64,000 nucleotides of DNA from Actinoplanes italicus. Its GTDB lineage: Bacteria > Actinomycetota > Actinomycetes > Mycobacteriales > Micromonosporaceae. Each line of letters begins with the position of its first letter. Position 1 is the stretch's first letter. Below the pieces are notes generated by a model. That model had not been told where the DNA came from. It made no database searches and worked only from the letters and a program-made list of their open reading frames with translations. Positions 25,612 to 34,790 of this stretch are shown piece after piece. Location: contig NZ_PVMZ01000006.1 in the NCBI RefSeq assembly GCF_003001815.1, forward strand, positions 372,001 through 436,000. Reading direction: 5' to 3'. A program made the position numbers and the translations under genes.

Positions 25612-28272
25612 ATGATAAATAGCGAAATGAGCGTCGGGTGGGATCGCCTCGTGCTGCTCGCTGCGGAGGTCACCTTCGCGGTGCTCTTCCTCCGCGCCCT
25701 CCTCGGCTGGCTCCGTGCCCGCGATCCGCTGCAACGCGACGTGTGCCTGGTCTTCGCCCCGCTCATGCTGGTGTTCTGCGTTGACATCGCGCGGATGACC
25801 GGTGGGACCCCACCCGCCTGGATCAACGCGATCGCACTCATGGCCCAGCCGTACCTGACCCTGCGGCTGGCCGGCCGGCTGCGCGAGGTGTCACCGGCAC
25901 TCACCGCCGGCGTGCTCGTCGGGTACGTGGCGGTGCTGCAGCCTCTGGTGATGATGGACCGGCCGCTGCCGGCCTGGGCCCGGATCGCCGCGGTGGCCTA
26001 CTTCCTGTCGGTCGAGACGATCGCTGCCGCGCTGCTCTACGGCGAGGCGCGGACCAGGACCGGCGCGAACCGGGCCCGCCTGGTGATCGCGGCGGGAGCG
26101 ACCCTGGTCTTCGGCCTCATGATCATGCTCCGGGTCAGCCCCGACCCGTCGACCCGCAACGCGAGCATCGTGCTCGCCCTGGTCAGCGCAATGGGCTACC
26201 TGATCGCCTTCCAACCGCCCCACTGGCTGCGGCGCCTGTTCTCGGCCGCCGCCGCCCAGTCGGTCACCGAACGCCTGCTGCGGGCGCCCGCCGGCTCCCC
26301 GGAACAGGTCTGGCAGACGTACGCCGAGATCATGCGGGCCCAGACCGGCGCGGACGCGGTCGCCGTCCTGCTGCACGACGACGACGGGACACTGAACCGG
26401 ATCGCCTACTCCGGTCCGGTGCTGCCCGCCTCCGGCAGCCCGATCGACGCGGGCCTGAGCACCCTGGGCCGCGGCACCGTGCCGATCCGGCTGCGCGACG
26501 GCCCGCCCGGTCTCGTCCGCCACTTCGGGGCCGGACTGGCCGACGACCACGTCCGGGTGCTGCGCATGAGGGTTCCGCCCGACGTCGAAGGCGCGGTGCT
26601 GCTGTTCAACCGGCACCGGAACCTGTTCAGCGAGGACGACATGCGGCTGCTGGCCGACCTCGGCGGTCATGCCGGGGTCCTGGCCGAACGCCAGGCGATC
26701 ACGGCCGAGCTGAGCGAGTCGGTGGCGGCGCTGACCCGGGCCAGTCAGGCGAAGAGCGACTTCCTGGCCAACATGAGCCACGAGTTGCGTACCCCGTTGA
26801 ATGCGATCATCGGCTTCAGTGACCTGATGCGGCTCGAAGAGCCGGACGGTGACCGCCGCAGGGTGCCCGCCGAGTGGGTGGACCACGTGCACGGCAGTGG
26901 CCGCCACCTGCTCGGCCTGATCAACGACATCCTCGACCTCACCAAGGTCGAGTCCGGGCGGATGGAACTGCGGCTCGCCCCGGTCCGGGTGGACACCGCC
27001 ATCGAGGACCTGCTCACCACGCTGGCCCCGCTCTTCGCCGGCAAGCGGCTCGCGGTCCGCGCCGATCTCGCGCCGGTCACCGCGCTCGCCGACCGTCTGC
27101 GGTTCCGCCAGATCGTCGAGAACCTGCTCTCCAACGCGGTCAAGTTCACGCCCGAGGAGGGTTGCGTGACGATCACCGCACGGGCGGCCGGCGACCGGAT
27201 CAGGATCGTCGTGGCCGACACCGGCGTCGGCATCGCCACCGCGGACCTGGAACGCGTCTTCGAGGAGTTCCAGCAGGTCGGCCACCCGGAACAACGGCAC
27301 TCCGGCACCGGTCTGGGGCTGGCCCTGACCCGGCGCCTGGTCGCGGCCCACCAGGGGAGGATCAGTCTCACCTCGGAACCCGGCCGGGGTAGCGAGTTCA
27401 CCGTCGAGCTGCCGGCCACCTCGGTGACCGCGTCGGCCGAGCACCCCGCGCCGGGGCCCTACGTGCTGCTCGTCGAGGACGATCCGCAGTCCGCCGAGCT
27501 GATGCGCACCCAGCTCGGCAACGCCGGGTACCGGGTGGAGGTGGCCGGCACCGGCGAGAGCGGCCTGGCCCTGGCCCGCGAGCACCGGCCGGACGCCGTG
27601 GTCCTCGACGTCACGCTGCCCGGCATCGACGGCTGGGAGGTGCTGCGCCGGTTCAAGTCCGACCACCGGCTGGCAGGCATCCCGGTCTTCTTCGCCAGCA
27701 TCCTCGACGAGGCGCCGGCCGGGATCGCCCTCGGCGCGCACGACTGGTTCGTCAAGCCGGTCGACCAGCCGACGCTGCTCAGCGCCCTGGCCAACGCCGT
27801 CGCCGCCCGGCCCGCCCCGAGAGTGCTGCTGGTCGACCACGACGACGAGGTGCGGGAGGCCGTCGAGAGGGGTCTGCGGGCCGGCGGCGCCGACGTGGTG
27901 GCCTGCGCCGACGGGCGGGCCGGGCTGGCGCGCAGCCGCGACGAGGAGTTCGACCTCATCGTCTGTGACATGCAGTCCCCCGAGGAGGACGGGTTCAGCC
28001 TGCTGGCCGCCATCGAGCAGGACCCGTCCGGGCGGCAGACCCCGGTGCTCGGGCTGAGCGCGGCGGCCCTCGCCTCCGGGGAGACGGCCCCGCTGATCGC
28101 CACCGCGATGGCCGGCGGAGTGGTCGCCGAGGCCCTGGCCGGCATCGACCACAGGCCACCACGGTTGGGTCACCACCCGGCTGCCCGGCGAGGTGTCACC
28201 CGGTTCTCCGCTGACGACATCACGATCCGCAGCGCAGTCCCGCCCGTCGAAGCCCGGAGGACCGATCCGTGA
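25612..28272 (+). CDS. 7-TM hybrid histidine kinase with two receiver domains
   Basis: An 886-residue sensor. Seven hydrophobic helices fill about residues 8-210, followed by a GAF-like domain (about 225-360), HisKA with SHELRTP (His390) and an ATPase with NLLSNAVKFT and GTGLGLAL. The first receiver has phospho-acceptor Asp666 in VVLDVTLPG and Lys in FVKPVD. The second has Asp786 in CDMQSPEEDG, but its conserved Lys-Pro is missing, so it may be a degenerate or pseudo-receiver. Start is ATG 25612 or ATG 25627; neither has a good Shine-Dalgarno sequence, and TATGAT at 25611 could be a -10 element favouring 25627. It overlaps the next gene by four bases. The signal is unknown. Confidence 0.85.
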   Translation: MINSEMSVGWDRLVLLAAEVTFAVLFLRALLGWLRARDPLQRDVCLVFAPLMLVFCVDIARMTGGTPPAWINAIALMAQPYLTLRLAGRLREVSPALTAGVLVGYVAVLQPLVMMDRPLPAWARIAAVAYFLSVETIAAALLYGEARTRTGANRARLVIAAGATLVFGLMIMLRVSPDPSTRNASIVLALVSAMGYLIAFQPPHWLRRLFSAAAAQSVTERLLRAPAGSPEQVWQTYAEIMRAQTGADAVAVLLHDDDGTLNRIAYSGPVLPASGSPIDAGLSTLGRGTVPIRLRDGPPGLVRHFGAGLADDHVRVLRMRVPPDVEGAVLLFNRHRNLFSEDDMRLLADLGGHAGVLAERQAITAELSESVAALTRASQAKSDFLANMSHELRTPLNAIIGFSDLMRLEEPDGDRRRVPAEWVDHVHGSGRHLLGLINDILDLTKVESGRMELRLAPVRVDTAIEDLLTTLAPLFAGKRLAVRADLAPVTALADRLRFRQIVENLLSNAVKFTPEEGCVTITARAAGDRIRIVVADTGVGIATADLERVFEEFQQVGHPEQRHSGTGLGLALTRRLVAAHQGRISLTSEPGRGSEFTVELPATSVTASAEHPAPGPYVLLVEDDPQSAELMRTQLGNAGYRVEVAGTGESGLALAREHRPDAVVLDVTLPGIDGWEVLRRFKSDHRLAGIPVFFASILDEAPAGIALGAHDWFVKPVDQPTLLSALANAVAARPAPRVLLVDHDDEVREAVERGLRAGGADVVACADGRAGLARSRDEEFDLIVCDMQSPEEDGFSLLAAIEQDPSGRQTPVLGLSAAALASGETAPLIATAMAGGVVAEALAGIDHRPPRLGHHPAARRGVTRFSADDITIRSAVPPVEARRTDP

Positions 28273-28661
28273 GCGAACCGCACCGCATCCTCCTGGTCGA
28301 GGACGAGGAACTGAACCGCATGCTGGTCAAGGCGGTCCTGGCACGGGCCGCCATCGCCGCGGTCCGGGATGCCGAGCTGGTCGACGCCGAGACCCTGAGC
28401 GCCGCACGGCAACGGCTGGCGGACAGCGACTTCGACCTGATCCTGCTCGACCTCAACCTGCCCGACGGCAACGGCCTGACCCTGGCCCGCGAGCTGGCCG
28501 CGGCCGGCACGCCGAAACCGCCGGTGGTCGCGGTCACCGCCAGCGTGCTGCCGCAGGACCAGAAGGCGGCCCTCGACGCCGGATGTGACGACTTCCTCGA
28601 CAAGCCGTACGCCGCCGCCGATCTGGTCGCCACGATCGCCCGTCACCTGGGTGAGCGCTGA
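28269..28661 (+). CDS. stand-alone response regulator receiver
   Basis: A 130-residue single REC domain with no output domain. The acidic pair is EDEE (residues 11-14), the phospho-acceptor is Asp61 in LLDLNLPDG, Thr/Ser is in VTAS, and Lys113 is in LDKPY. The GTG start overlaps the kinase stop (GTGA), so it is translationally coupled to the hybrid kinase and probably takes part in the same phosphorelay, as CheY- or DivK-like carriers do. Its output partner is not evident nearby. Its stop is 5 bp from the stop of convergent hsdR. Confidence 0.88.
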   Translation: MSEPHRILLVEDEELNRMLVKAVLARAAIAAVRDAELVDAETLSAARQRLADSDFDLILLDLNLPDGNGLTLARELAAAGTPKPPVVAVTASVLPQDQKAALDAGCDDFLDKPYAAADLVATIARHLGER

Positions 28662-28666
28662 GGGCG

Positions 28667-31600
28667 TCAGACGGGCATCGCGGTCGCCCGGATCCGGTCG
28701 AGAACCGAGATCAACGTGTCGACGTCGGCATCGGCGAACAGGTCCTCGGGGCCGCCGGGCGCGACCGCGGTGAACGGCGGCTCGTAGAGCTGACCCGCCT
28801 CGACCACCCCGTTCGCGGCGACGAAATCGACGAGCATGGTCAGGAAACGCTCCTGACCGGACGTCAGGCCCCGGCCGGTGCGGAAGGGTTCGAAGGCCTC
28901 CCGTACGGCCTCCCGGTCGAGGCCGGTGAGAGAGCGCAGGAACAGGCCCAGGCCATCGTGTCTGGCAGCGGCTGCCTCGATGTCCTCCCGGGTTCCGATC
29001 CCGGACGCCAGGAACACCTCCGTCAGGCTCTCCAGATCACCCGCGACGATCTGGCGGTGGTGCCGGAGCTTGCGCACCACCGGGTCGTCCTCGTGGCTGC
29101 GGAGGTAGATGCGTGCCTTCGTCGCGAACCGGCCGCGGTCGGTGCCCAGGGCGACGCCCTGCAGCCGTGACTCGCTGATCTCACCGATCTCGTCGGTGAA
29201 GTGGCTGTAGACGACGGCCCGGCGGGTCCGCTCGATGAGCCGGACCAGCCCGCGCACCCTCCGGCGCATCGCCTCCAGCATCGGCGCCGTCACGTCGTCC
29301 CACCACTGGTCGCCGGAGAGCTCCTCGAGCAGCTCCTGCTGCGCCGCCACGGCGGGGATGGTGGTCTGTCCCAGGAGCGCGTCGGCGATCTCCCGCACCT
29401 GGTCGCGAAGCTCACCGAAACCGGGTTCGACGTCGAGGACGGCGAGTTGCAGCCGCAGCGCGAGCAGGTCGAACCGCTTGGCCTCCTCGCTGTCGTCGGT
29501 GCCGCGGAAGCCCGACGGAAGCGGGGCCAGGTGCTCCGACACCTCGCTGTGCCGTTCCGGGGTCATCCGTTCCCAGGCGGCGAGCTCGCTGTACTGCTCG
29601 ACCTGCCGCCGATGCGGCCGGACCAGGATGTTCTCCGGGTCCATCGCGCGCACCTCGGCGTTCAGACGGCCGACCAGCGCCCAGCGCAGTTGCTCGCCGG
29701 TGGCCGGCTCGTCGGGGATCTCCGCCGGAGGCTGGCCCACGTCCTCGAGAATCCGGTCGAGGGCGAGCAGCAGATCGGCCCGGCGCCGGAAGAGACGCTC
29801 GCCGAGCGAGGGCGTCACATGGCCGTCGCCGCGGGCCAGGCCGGCGTTGAAGAACTCCACGTTCTGGCACAGGTCGAAGACGAGGAAGCCGCGTTTGTCA
29901 CGGCCCGGACCGAACAGGTCGGGGCGCAGCCGGGTGCCACGGCCGATCATCTGCCAGAACTTGGTCTTGGAACGGACGAGCTTGAAGAAGACCAGGTTGA
30001 CGACCTCAGGCACGTCGATGCCGGTGTCCAGCATGTCGACCGAGATGGCGACGTGCGGCATCCGGTCGTGCTGCGAGAACTCGTCGATGGCGCTCTGCGA
30101 GAACGCGGTCGCATGTGTGATGACCTGGGCGAAGCGCCCTTTCAGCTCGGGGAAGCAGTGGTCGAACCGCTTGAGCAGGAAGTCCGCGTGGTCCTGGTTC
30201 TTGGCGAAGACGATGGTCTTGCCTAGCCGGTCACCGCCCGCCACCTTCACGCCGTGCAGCATGAGGGTCCGCAACGCCTTGTCGACGGTGTCGGAGTTGA
30301 ACAGGAACCGGTTCAGCTCCTCCGAGCTGATCTCGTCCGGGACGGTCCCCTCGTCGTCCCATTCGAGGGACTCCCACTCCTCCTTCTCGTCGTCGGGAAG
30401 CTCGTCGTACCGGATGCCCCGCCGCTGGAACTTGAGCGGGACATCGATGGTCCGCGGCGGGACCAGGTAGTCGTCGGCGACGGCCTCCTCCAGGGTGTAG
30501 GAGTCGGTCGGCACGCCGTCTTCCAGGTGGAACAGGCGATAGGTGTTGCGATCGATCTCGTCCTTCGGGGTCGCCGTCAGGCCGACGAGCAGCGCGTCGA
30601 AGTAGTCGAAGATCGCCCTGTACTTCTGATAGACCGACCGGTGTGCCTCGTCCACCACGATGAGGTCGAAATAACCGGGCCCGAATCGGCGCCGGTCGCC
30701 GTCCATCTCACCGAGCAGACCCATCATGGTCGGGTACGTGCTGACCATGACCCGCCCGTCCGGGTTGCGCTCGGTGAGCAGGTTCACCGTCGGCAGTCCC
30801 GGCGCGTGGGCCCGGAACGCGTTCGCGGCCTGTTTGACCAGCGCCGTACGGTCGGCGAGGAACAGCACGCGTTTCGCCCATCCGGCCCGGCTCAACTGAT
30901 CGACCAGCGCGATGACCGTACGCGTCTTCCCCGAACCGGTGGCCATGACCAGCAGCGCCTCGCGCCCTCCGGCGGTGAACACCTCACCGATCCGGCGGAT
31001 CGCCCGGCTCTGGTAGTGCCGGTTGACGATCTCCGAGTTGATCGGGACGCCGCCGAGCGCCTGCCGGCCGGCCCGCCGCTGGATGAGCAGACGCAGCTGT
31101 TCCTTGGTGTGGAAGCCCTGCAGTTGCCGGGGCGGGTAGGAGACGTCGTCCCACATCCAGGTCTCGTAGCCGTTCGTGAAGAAGATGACCGGCCGCTGTC
31201 CGTACCTGCGCTCGAGCGCGTCCGCGTAGCAGGCGGCCTGGTGCCGGCCCGCCTGCGGGTCACGGGTGGCACGCTTGGCCTCGATCACCGCGAGCGGCTT
31301 GCCGTCGTCGTCCCACAGCACGTAGTCGACCTTGCCCCGGCCGGTCCGGCTCGCCGACTCGGGCAGCCCGTCGACCGGGAACTCACGGTCCTCGTCGTCC
31401 GCCAGATCCCAGCCGGCCTCCCGGAGCAGCAGGTCGATGACGAACGTCCGGGTCTCGGCCTCGTTGTAGTCGTGGGTGTCCGGGCGGCCCTCGTTCGCCT
31501 TCTTCGCCGCCCTGATGGCGGCCCGCAGGGCGGCGAGCTCGGCGTCGAGGTCCTCGGCCCGGCGCCGGGCCTCGGCCAGCTCGGCCTGCTGGCGGGCGAA

Positions 31601-32086
31601 CTCGTCGGCCTGCCTCTTGAGCTCCTCCTGCCGCTGCTGCCGGGCCAGGGCCGGCCGCGGGATCAGCGACGTGTCGAACGTCAGGCCGGTGGGCGGCAGG
31701 TGGCCGGGGTCCCGGGCGTATCGTCCGGCGATCCAGAACATGACCTGGAACAGCTCTCCGGTCACCCGGACCGAGTCGGCCACCGGCACCGTCGCCGTGC
31801 GATGCACCGCCGCGTTGCCGACCCGGCGGATCACATCCATCTTGGTGCGGATGGCGGGGCCGGCCAGGGCGAGAAGGCTCGGCTCCGCGATCATTCCGGA
31901 GAGATCGTTCTTGTACGGCGTACGCAGGCTCTCATCGGCCCGGTAGAGCCAGTTCAGCGCGAGTTCGAGACAACGGCGGGCGTAGAAGCAGGAGGCACGC
32001 GGATCGGCGGTGGCGAGGTGCTCGGCCCGCGCCGCCTCGTCGAACAACTCCGGCCATTCCGTCTCGAGAAACGCGAAGTTGCCCAC
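28667..32086 (-). CDS. hsdR: type I restriction endonuclease subunit R
   Basis: The motor-nuclease subunit, 1139 residues. A DUF4145-like domain (about 1-125) and a coiled coil (about 148-198) precede the nuclease domain with Asp254 and Glu269-Ala-Lys271. The SF2 helicase follows with ATGSGKT (382-388), DEAH (479-482) and TATP (504-507). The C-terminal part (about 880-1130) is of the EcoEI_R_C type. It translocates DNA and cleaves unmodified targets together with HsdM and HsdS. The GTG at 32086 has GGAGGGG overlapping the hsdS stop; a longer ORF from 32224 lies inside hsdS and is rejected. No frameshift is seen, so it should be active. Confidence 0.95.
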   Translation of the reverse strand: MGNFAFLETEWPELFDEAARAEHLATADPRASCFYARRCLELALNWLYRADESLRTPYKNDLSGMIAEPSLLALAGPAIRTKMDVIRRVGNAAVHRTATVPVADSVRVTGELFQVMFWIAGRYARDPGHLPPTGLTFDTSLIPRPALARQQRQEELKRQADEFARQQAELAEARRRAEDLDAELAALRAAIRAAKKANEGRPDTHDYNEAETRTFVIDLLLREAGWDLADDEDREFPVDGLPESASRTGRGKVDYVLWDDDGKPLAVIEAKRATRDPQAGRHQAACYADALERRYGQRPVIFFTNGYETWMWDDVSYPPRQLQGFHTKEQLRLLIQRRAGRQALGGVPINSEIVNRHYQSRAIRRIGEVFTAGGREALLVMATGSGKTRTVIALVDQLSRAGWAKRVLFLADRTALVKQAANAFRAHAPGLPTVNLLTERNPDGRVMVSTYPTMMGLLGEMDGDRRRFGPGYFDLIVVDEAHRSVYQKYRAIFDYFDALLVGLTATPKDEIDRNTYRLFHLEDGVPTDSYTLEEAVADDYLVPPRTIDVPLKFQRRGIRYDELPDDEKEEWESLEWDDEGTVPDEISSEELNRFLFNSDTVDKALRTLMLHGVKVAGGDRLGKTIVFAKNQDHADFLLKRFDHCFPELKGRFAQVITHATAFSQSAIDEFSQHDRMPHVAISVDMLDTGIDVPEVVNLVFFKLVRSKTKFWQMIGRGTRLRPDLFGPGRDKRGFLVFDLCQNVEFFNAGLARGDGHVTPSLGERLFRRRADLLLALDRILEDVGQPPAEIPDEPATGEQLRWALVGRLNAEVRAMDPENILVRPHRRQVEQYSELAAWERMTPERHSEVSEHLAPLPSGFRGTDDSEEAKRFDLLALRLQLAVLDVEPGFGELRDQVREIADALLGQTTIPAVAAQQELLEELSGDQWWDDVTAPMLEAMRRRVRGLVRLIERTRRAVVYSHFTDEIGEISESRLQGVALGTDRGRFATKARIYLRSHEDDPVVRKLRHHRQIVAGDLESLTEVFLASGIGTREDIEAAAARHDGLGLFLRSLTGLDREAVREAFEPFRTGRGLTSGQERFLTMLVDFVAANGVVEAGQLYEPPFTAVAPGGPEDLFADADVDTLISVLDRIRATAMPV

Positions 32087-32102
32087 CGGCTCGGTCCCCT
32101 CC

Positions 32103-33260
32103 TCAGAGCTCGCCCCGGAACGCCCGCTGCCGGAGTGCCCCGAACATCTCATCCAGGACCACCCCGCCGCGGCCCACGGTGGCCTCCAGCTCCTCGACGG
32201 CCGCCATCCGCCGCTTGAACTCACGTTGCAGCTCGACCGGCGGCAGCGGGACCTCGATCGCCTTCACGATCGGCGTGTTGAGGTTCTTCTGGGTGCCCTC
32301 GGGAGCCAGCCGGGACAGGTGCGGCCGCATGATCCGGAAGAACGAGTAGAGGTACTCGGCCAGGACCCGGTCGGACAGGTCCAGGAATGCGAGGAAACCG
32401 TCGTGGATGCAGGACCCGACGCCCAGGAACTTCGGAATGCCGACGGTGGCGCTGTTGGTGAGGATCAGCGTCCCGCGCTCCAGGTAGACGCTCTTGGCCC
32501 GGCCCGCCTCGGTCACCGTCTCCCGGACGTGCTCGACGGTCTTGCCCCGGGCCGCCGTGACGTCGGAGATCTTGAGCCAGGGAATGGTCCCGCCGAAGTA
32601 TCGGGGATCCCCGGCCGGACGCGGTGAGGCGCCCCGGATCACCCGGGCCAGCGATCCCACCGGCGCGGTCGGCCACCGCCCGCCGGGTTCGGCCGGGCTG
32701 CCGAACATCTCCAGGTAGACGGAATCGGCGAGTTCGTGCAGCAGACCCCGGGCCTCCCGGCGTCGGGCGCGCAGGGCCTCCACCCGGTCGAGAACGCCAG
32801 CGACCCGCCGCTGACCGTCCATGGACGGGATCGCCATCCGGATCTCCGCGACGAACGCGGGACGGGCCCGCATCAGGGACCCTCCGACCCCGGCGACGGT
32901 GTTCATGAAGCTCGCGTGGAACTCGTCACCGACGAGCAGGTGGCGGAGGTACCCGGGATCCACCGCGTCGGACCGGAACACGATCCATTCGCTGGAGGCG
33001 AGCTTGCGCAGGCCGCGGTCCGGGCCGACCACCCAGGCCCGCCGGATGTGCGGGACGATCTTCGACAGGAGGACGTCACCGGCCTGGACGAGCTGCTTGG
33101 AGGAGCCGATCTGAGAACCGGGGACCGTCTCCGGCGCGCCCCGGTCGAACGCCGGGATGCTGTAGAGCTCGAAATCCTCGTCCATGAACCTGGCCGGGTT
33201 GACCGTCGTGGCGCGGCCGGCCATCAGGTCACCCAGGCGCACGGATTGCTCCCCGCTCAT
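32103..33260 (-). CDS. hsdS: type I restriction-modification specificity subunit S
   Basis: The DNA-recognition subunit, 385 residues, with two target-recognition domains (about 1-180 and 195-380), each followed by a conserved helix; MDGQRRVAGVLDRVEALRARR and PPVELQREFKRRMAAVEELE are the paired helices. The ATG overlaps the hsdM stop in ATGA. It decides the bipartite target sequence, which cannot be read from the protein. The first helix is followed by DSVYLEMFGSP, a typical junction between the halves. Confidence 0.93.
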   Translation of the reverse strand: MSGEQSVRLGDLMAGRATTVNPARFMDEDFELYSIPAFDRGAPETVPGSQIGSSKQLVQAGDVLLSKIVPHIRRAWVVGPDRGLRKLASSEWIVFRSDAVDPGYLRHLLVGDEFHASFMNTVAGVGGSLMRARPAFVAEIRMAIPSMDGQRRVAGVLDRVEALRARRREARGLLHELADSVYLEMFGSPAEPGGRWPTAPVGSLARVIRGASPRPAGDPRYFGGTIPWLKISDVTAARGKTVEHVRETVTEAGRAKSVYLERGTLILTNSATVGIPKFLGVGSCIHDGFLAFLDLSDRVLAEYLYSFFRIMRPHLSRLAPEGTQKNLNTPIVKAIEVPLPPVELQREFKRRMAAVEELEATVGRGGVVLDEMFGALRQRAFRGEL

Positions 33261-34774
33261 CCGAGCATGCCCTTCAGCTCGGAGATGCCCTGCTGGATCT
33301 CGGCCTCGACCCGTTCCAGGTCGTCGAGGATCTCGACGGACGGCCGGTAGGCGAATTCCTCGTGGACGACCTGCTTGTAGCGGTTCAGGCTCAGGTCGTA
33401 CCCCTGCCCGGCGATCTCCTCCCGCGGCACACAGAAGCTCTGGTCGGTACGGGTGCGCTCGCGTTCACTGCCGTTGCGGCGCGCCCATCGCGCCAGCAGG
33501 TCGGGAAGGTTGTTCCGGCCGTGCTCGGCGTCGTCCAGCGGCTCGGCCGGGGTCACGCCGAGCCGGGCCTCGGGCAGCAGCGGGGTGCGCTTGTCGTCGA
33601 GGCTGTAGCCGTCGGCCGTCACCTCGTAGAACCAGACGTCGTCGGTGCCGCCGACATCGGTCCGCCGGAAGAACAGGATGGCGGTCGAGACTCCGGCGTA
33701 CGGCTTGAACACACCGCCGGGAAGCTTCACCACCGCGTCCAGCTTGTGCTCCTCGACCAGGATCCGCCGCAGGTCCTTGTGCGCCTTGGTCGAGCCGAAG
33801 AGCACCCCGTCCGGCACGATGACCGCGGCGCGTCCACCGGGCCTGAGCAGGCGCAGGAACAGAGCGAGGAACAGCAGCTCGGTCTTGCGGGTCTTGACCA
33901 CCTGCTGGAGGTCCTTGGCGATGGTCTCGTCGTCGAGGCTGCCGGCGAACGGCGGATTGGCCAGGATCACCGAGTACCGGCCGGCGTCCTCGTCGGCACT
34001 CTCCGCGAGCGAGTCCCGGTAGCGGATGTCCGGCTGCTCCACCTCGTGCAGCAGCATGTTCATGCTGGCGATGCGCAGCATGGTCCGGTCGAAGTCGAAG
34101 CCGTGGAACATGCTGTCGTTGAAGTGCCGGCGCTGCTCCACCTCGAGCAGGGCGTCCCGATGGGTGCGGCTGACGTACTCGGCGCTGGCCACCAGGAAGC
34201 CCGCGGTGCCGCACGCCGGGTCGCAGATCTCGTCACGGGGGCCGGGCGCCATCATCTCCACGATCAGCTGGATGATGTGCCGGGGCGTACGGAACTGCCC
34301 GTTCTGCCCCGCGGTCGCGATCTTGCCGAGCATGTACTCGTACAGGTCGCCCTTGGTGTCCCGCTCGTCCAGCGACAGGTCGTCGACCATCTTGACGACC
34401 CGGGCCAGCAGCCCCGCGGTGGGGATGGTGAACCGCGCGTCACGCATGTGGTGGGCGTAGGTCGACCCGTCGCCGCCGAGCGCCCGCAGCCAGGGGAAGA
34501 CCTCGTCACCCACGGTGTCGAGCATGTCGCCGGGGTCCTCGTTGGTGAACCGGCGCCAGCGCAGCCGATCGGTGTCCGCGCTGTAGATCGGGTCCTTGAT
34601 CGGCTGCCCGGTCCGGCTCGCGACGCGTTCCTTGCGGGTGTGCAACTCGTCCAGCCGCCGGATGAACATCAGGTAGGTGATCTGCTCGATCACCTCCAGC
34701 GGGTTGGAGATTCCCCCTGACCAGAAGGCGTCCCACACACGATCGATCTTGCTCCTGAGCTCGCCCGTAATCAC
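33257..34774 (-). CDS. hsdM: type I restriction-modification methyltransferase subunit M
   Basis: An N6-adenine methyltransferase of 505 residues. The N-terminal helical domain (about 1-140) is followed by the SAM-binding motif CDPACGTAGF (184-193) and the catalytic NPPF (273-276); LLFLALFLRLLRPGGRAAVIVPDGVLFG is a family motif. The GTG at 34774 gives VITGELRSKIDRVWDAFWSGG, the usual N-terminus; upstream in-frame codons belong to truB. It starts 16 bp after the truB stop on the same strand, so read-through from the essential truB operon is plausible. Confidence 0.94.
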   Translation of the reverse strand: MITGELRSKIDRVWDAFWSGGISNPLEVIEQITYLMFIRRLDELHTRKERVASRTGQPIKDPIYSADTDRLRWRRFTNEDPGDMLDTVGDEVFPWLRALGGDGSTYAHHMRDARFTIPTAGLLARVVKMVDDLSLDERDTKGDLYEYMLGKIATAGQNGQFRTPRHIIQLIVEMMAPGPRDEICDPACGTAGFLVASAEYVSRTHRDALLEVEQRRHFNDSMFHGFDFDRTMLRIASMNMLLHEVEQPDIRYRDSLAESADEDAGRYSVILANPPFAGSLDDETIAKDLQQVVKTRKTELLFLALFLRLLRPGGRAAVIVPDGVLFGSTKAHKDLRRILVEEHKLDAVVKLPGGVFKPYAGVSTAILFFRRTDVGGTDDVWFYEVTADGYSLDDKRTPLLPEARLGVTPAEPLDDAEHGRNNLPDLLARWARRNGSERERTRTDQSFCVPREEIAGQGYDLSLNRYKQVVHEEFAYRPSVEILDDLERVEAEIQQGISELKGMLG

Positions 34775-34790
34775 TGGCGCAGAGTACTCG

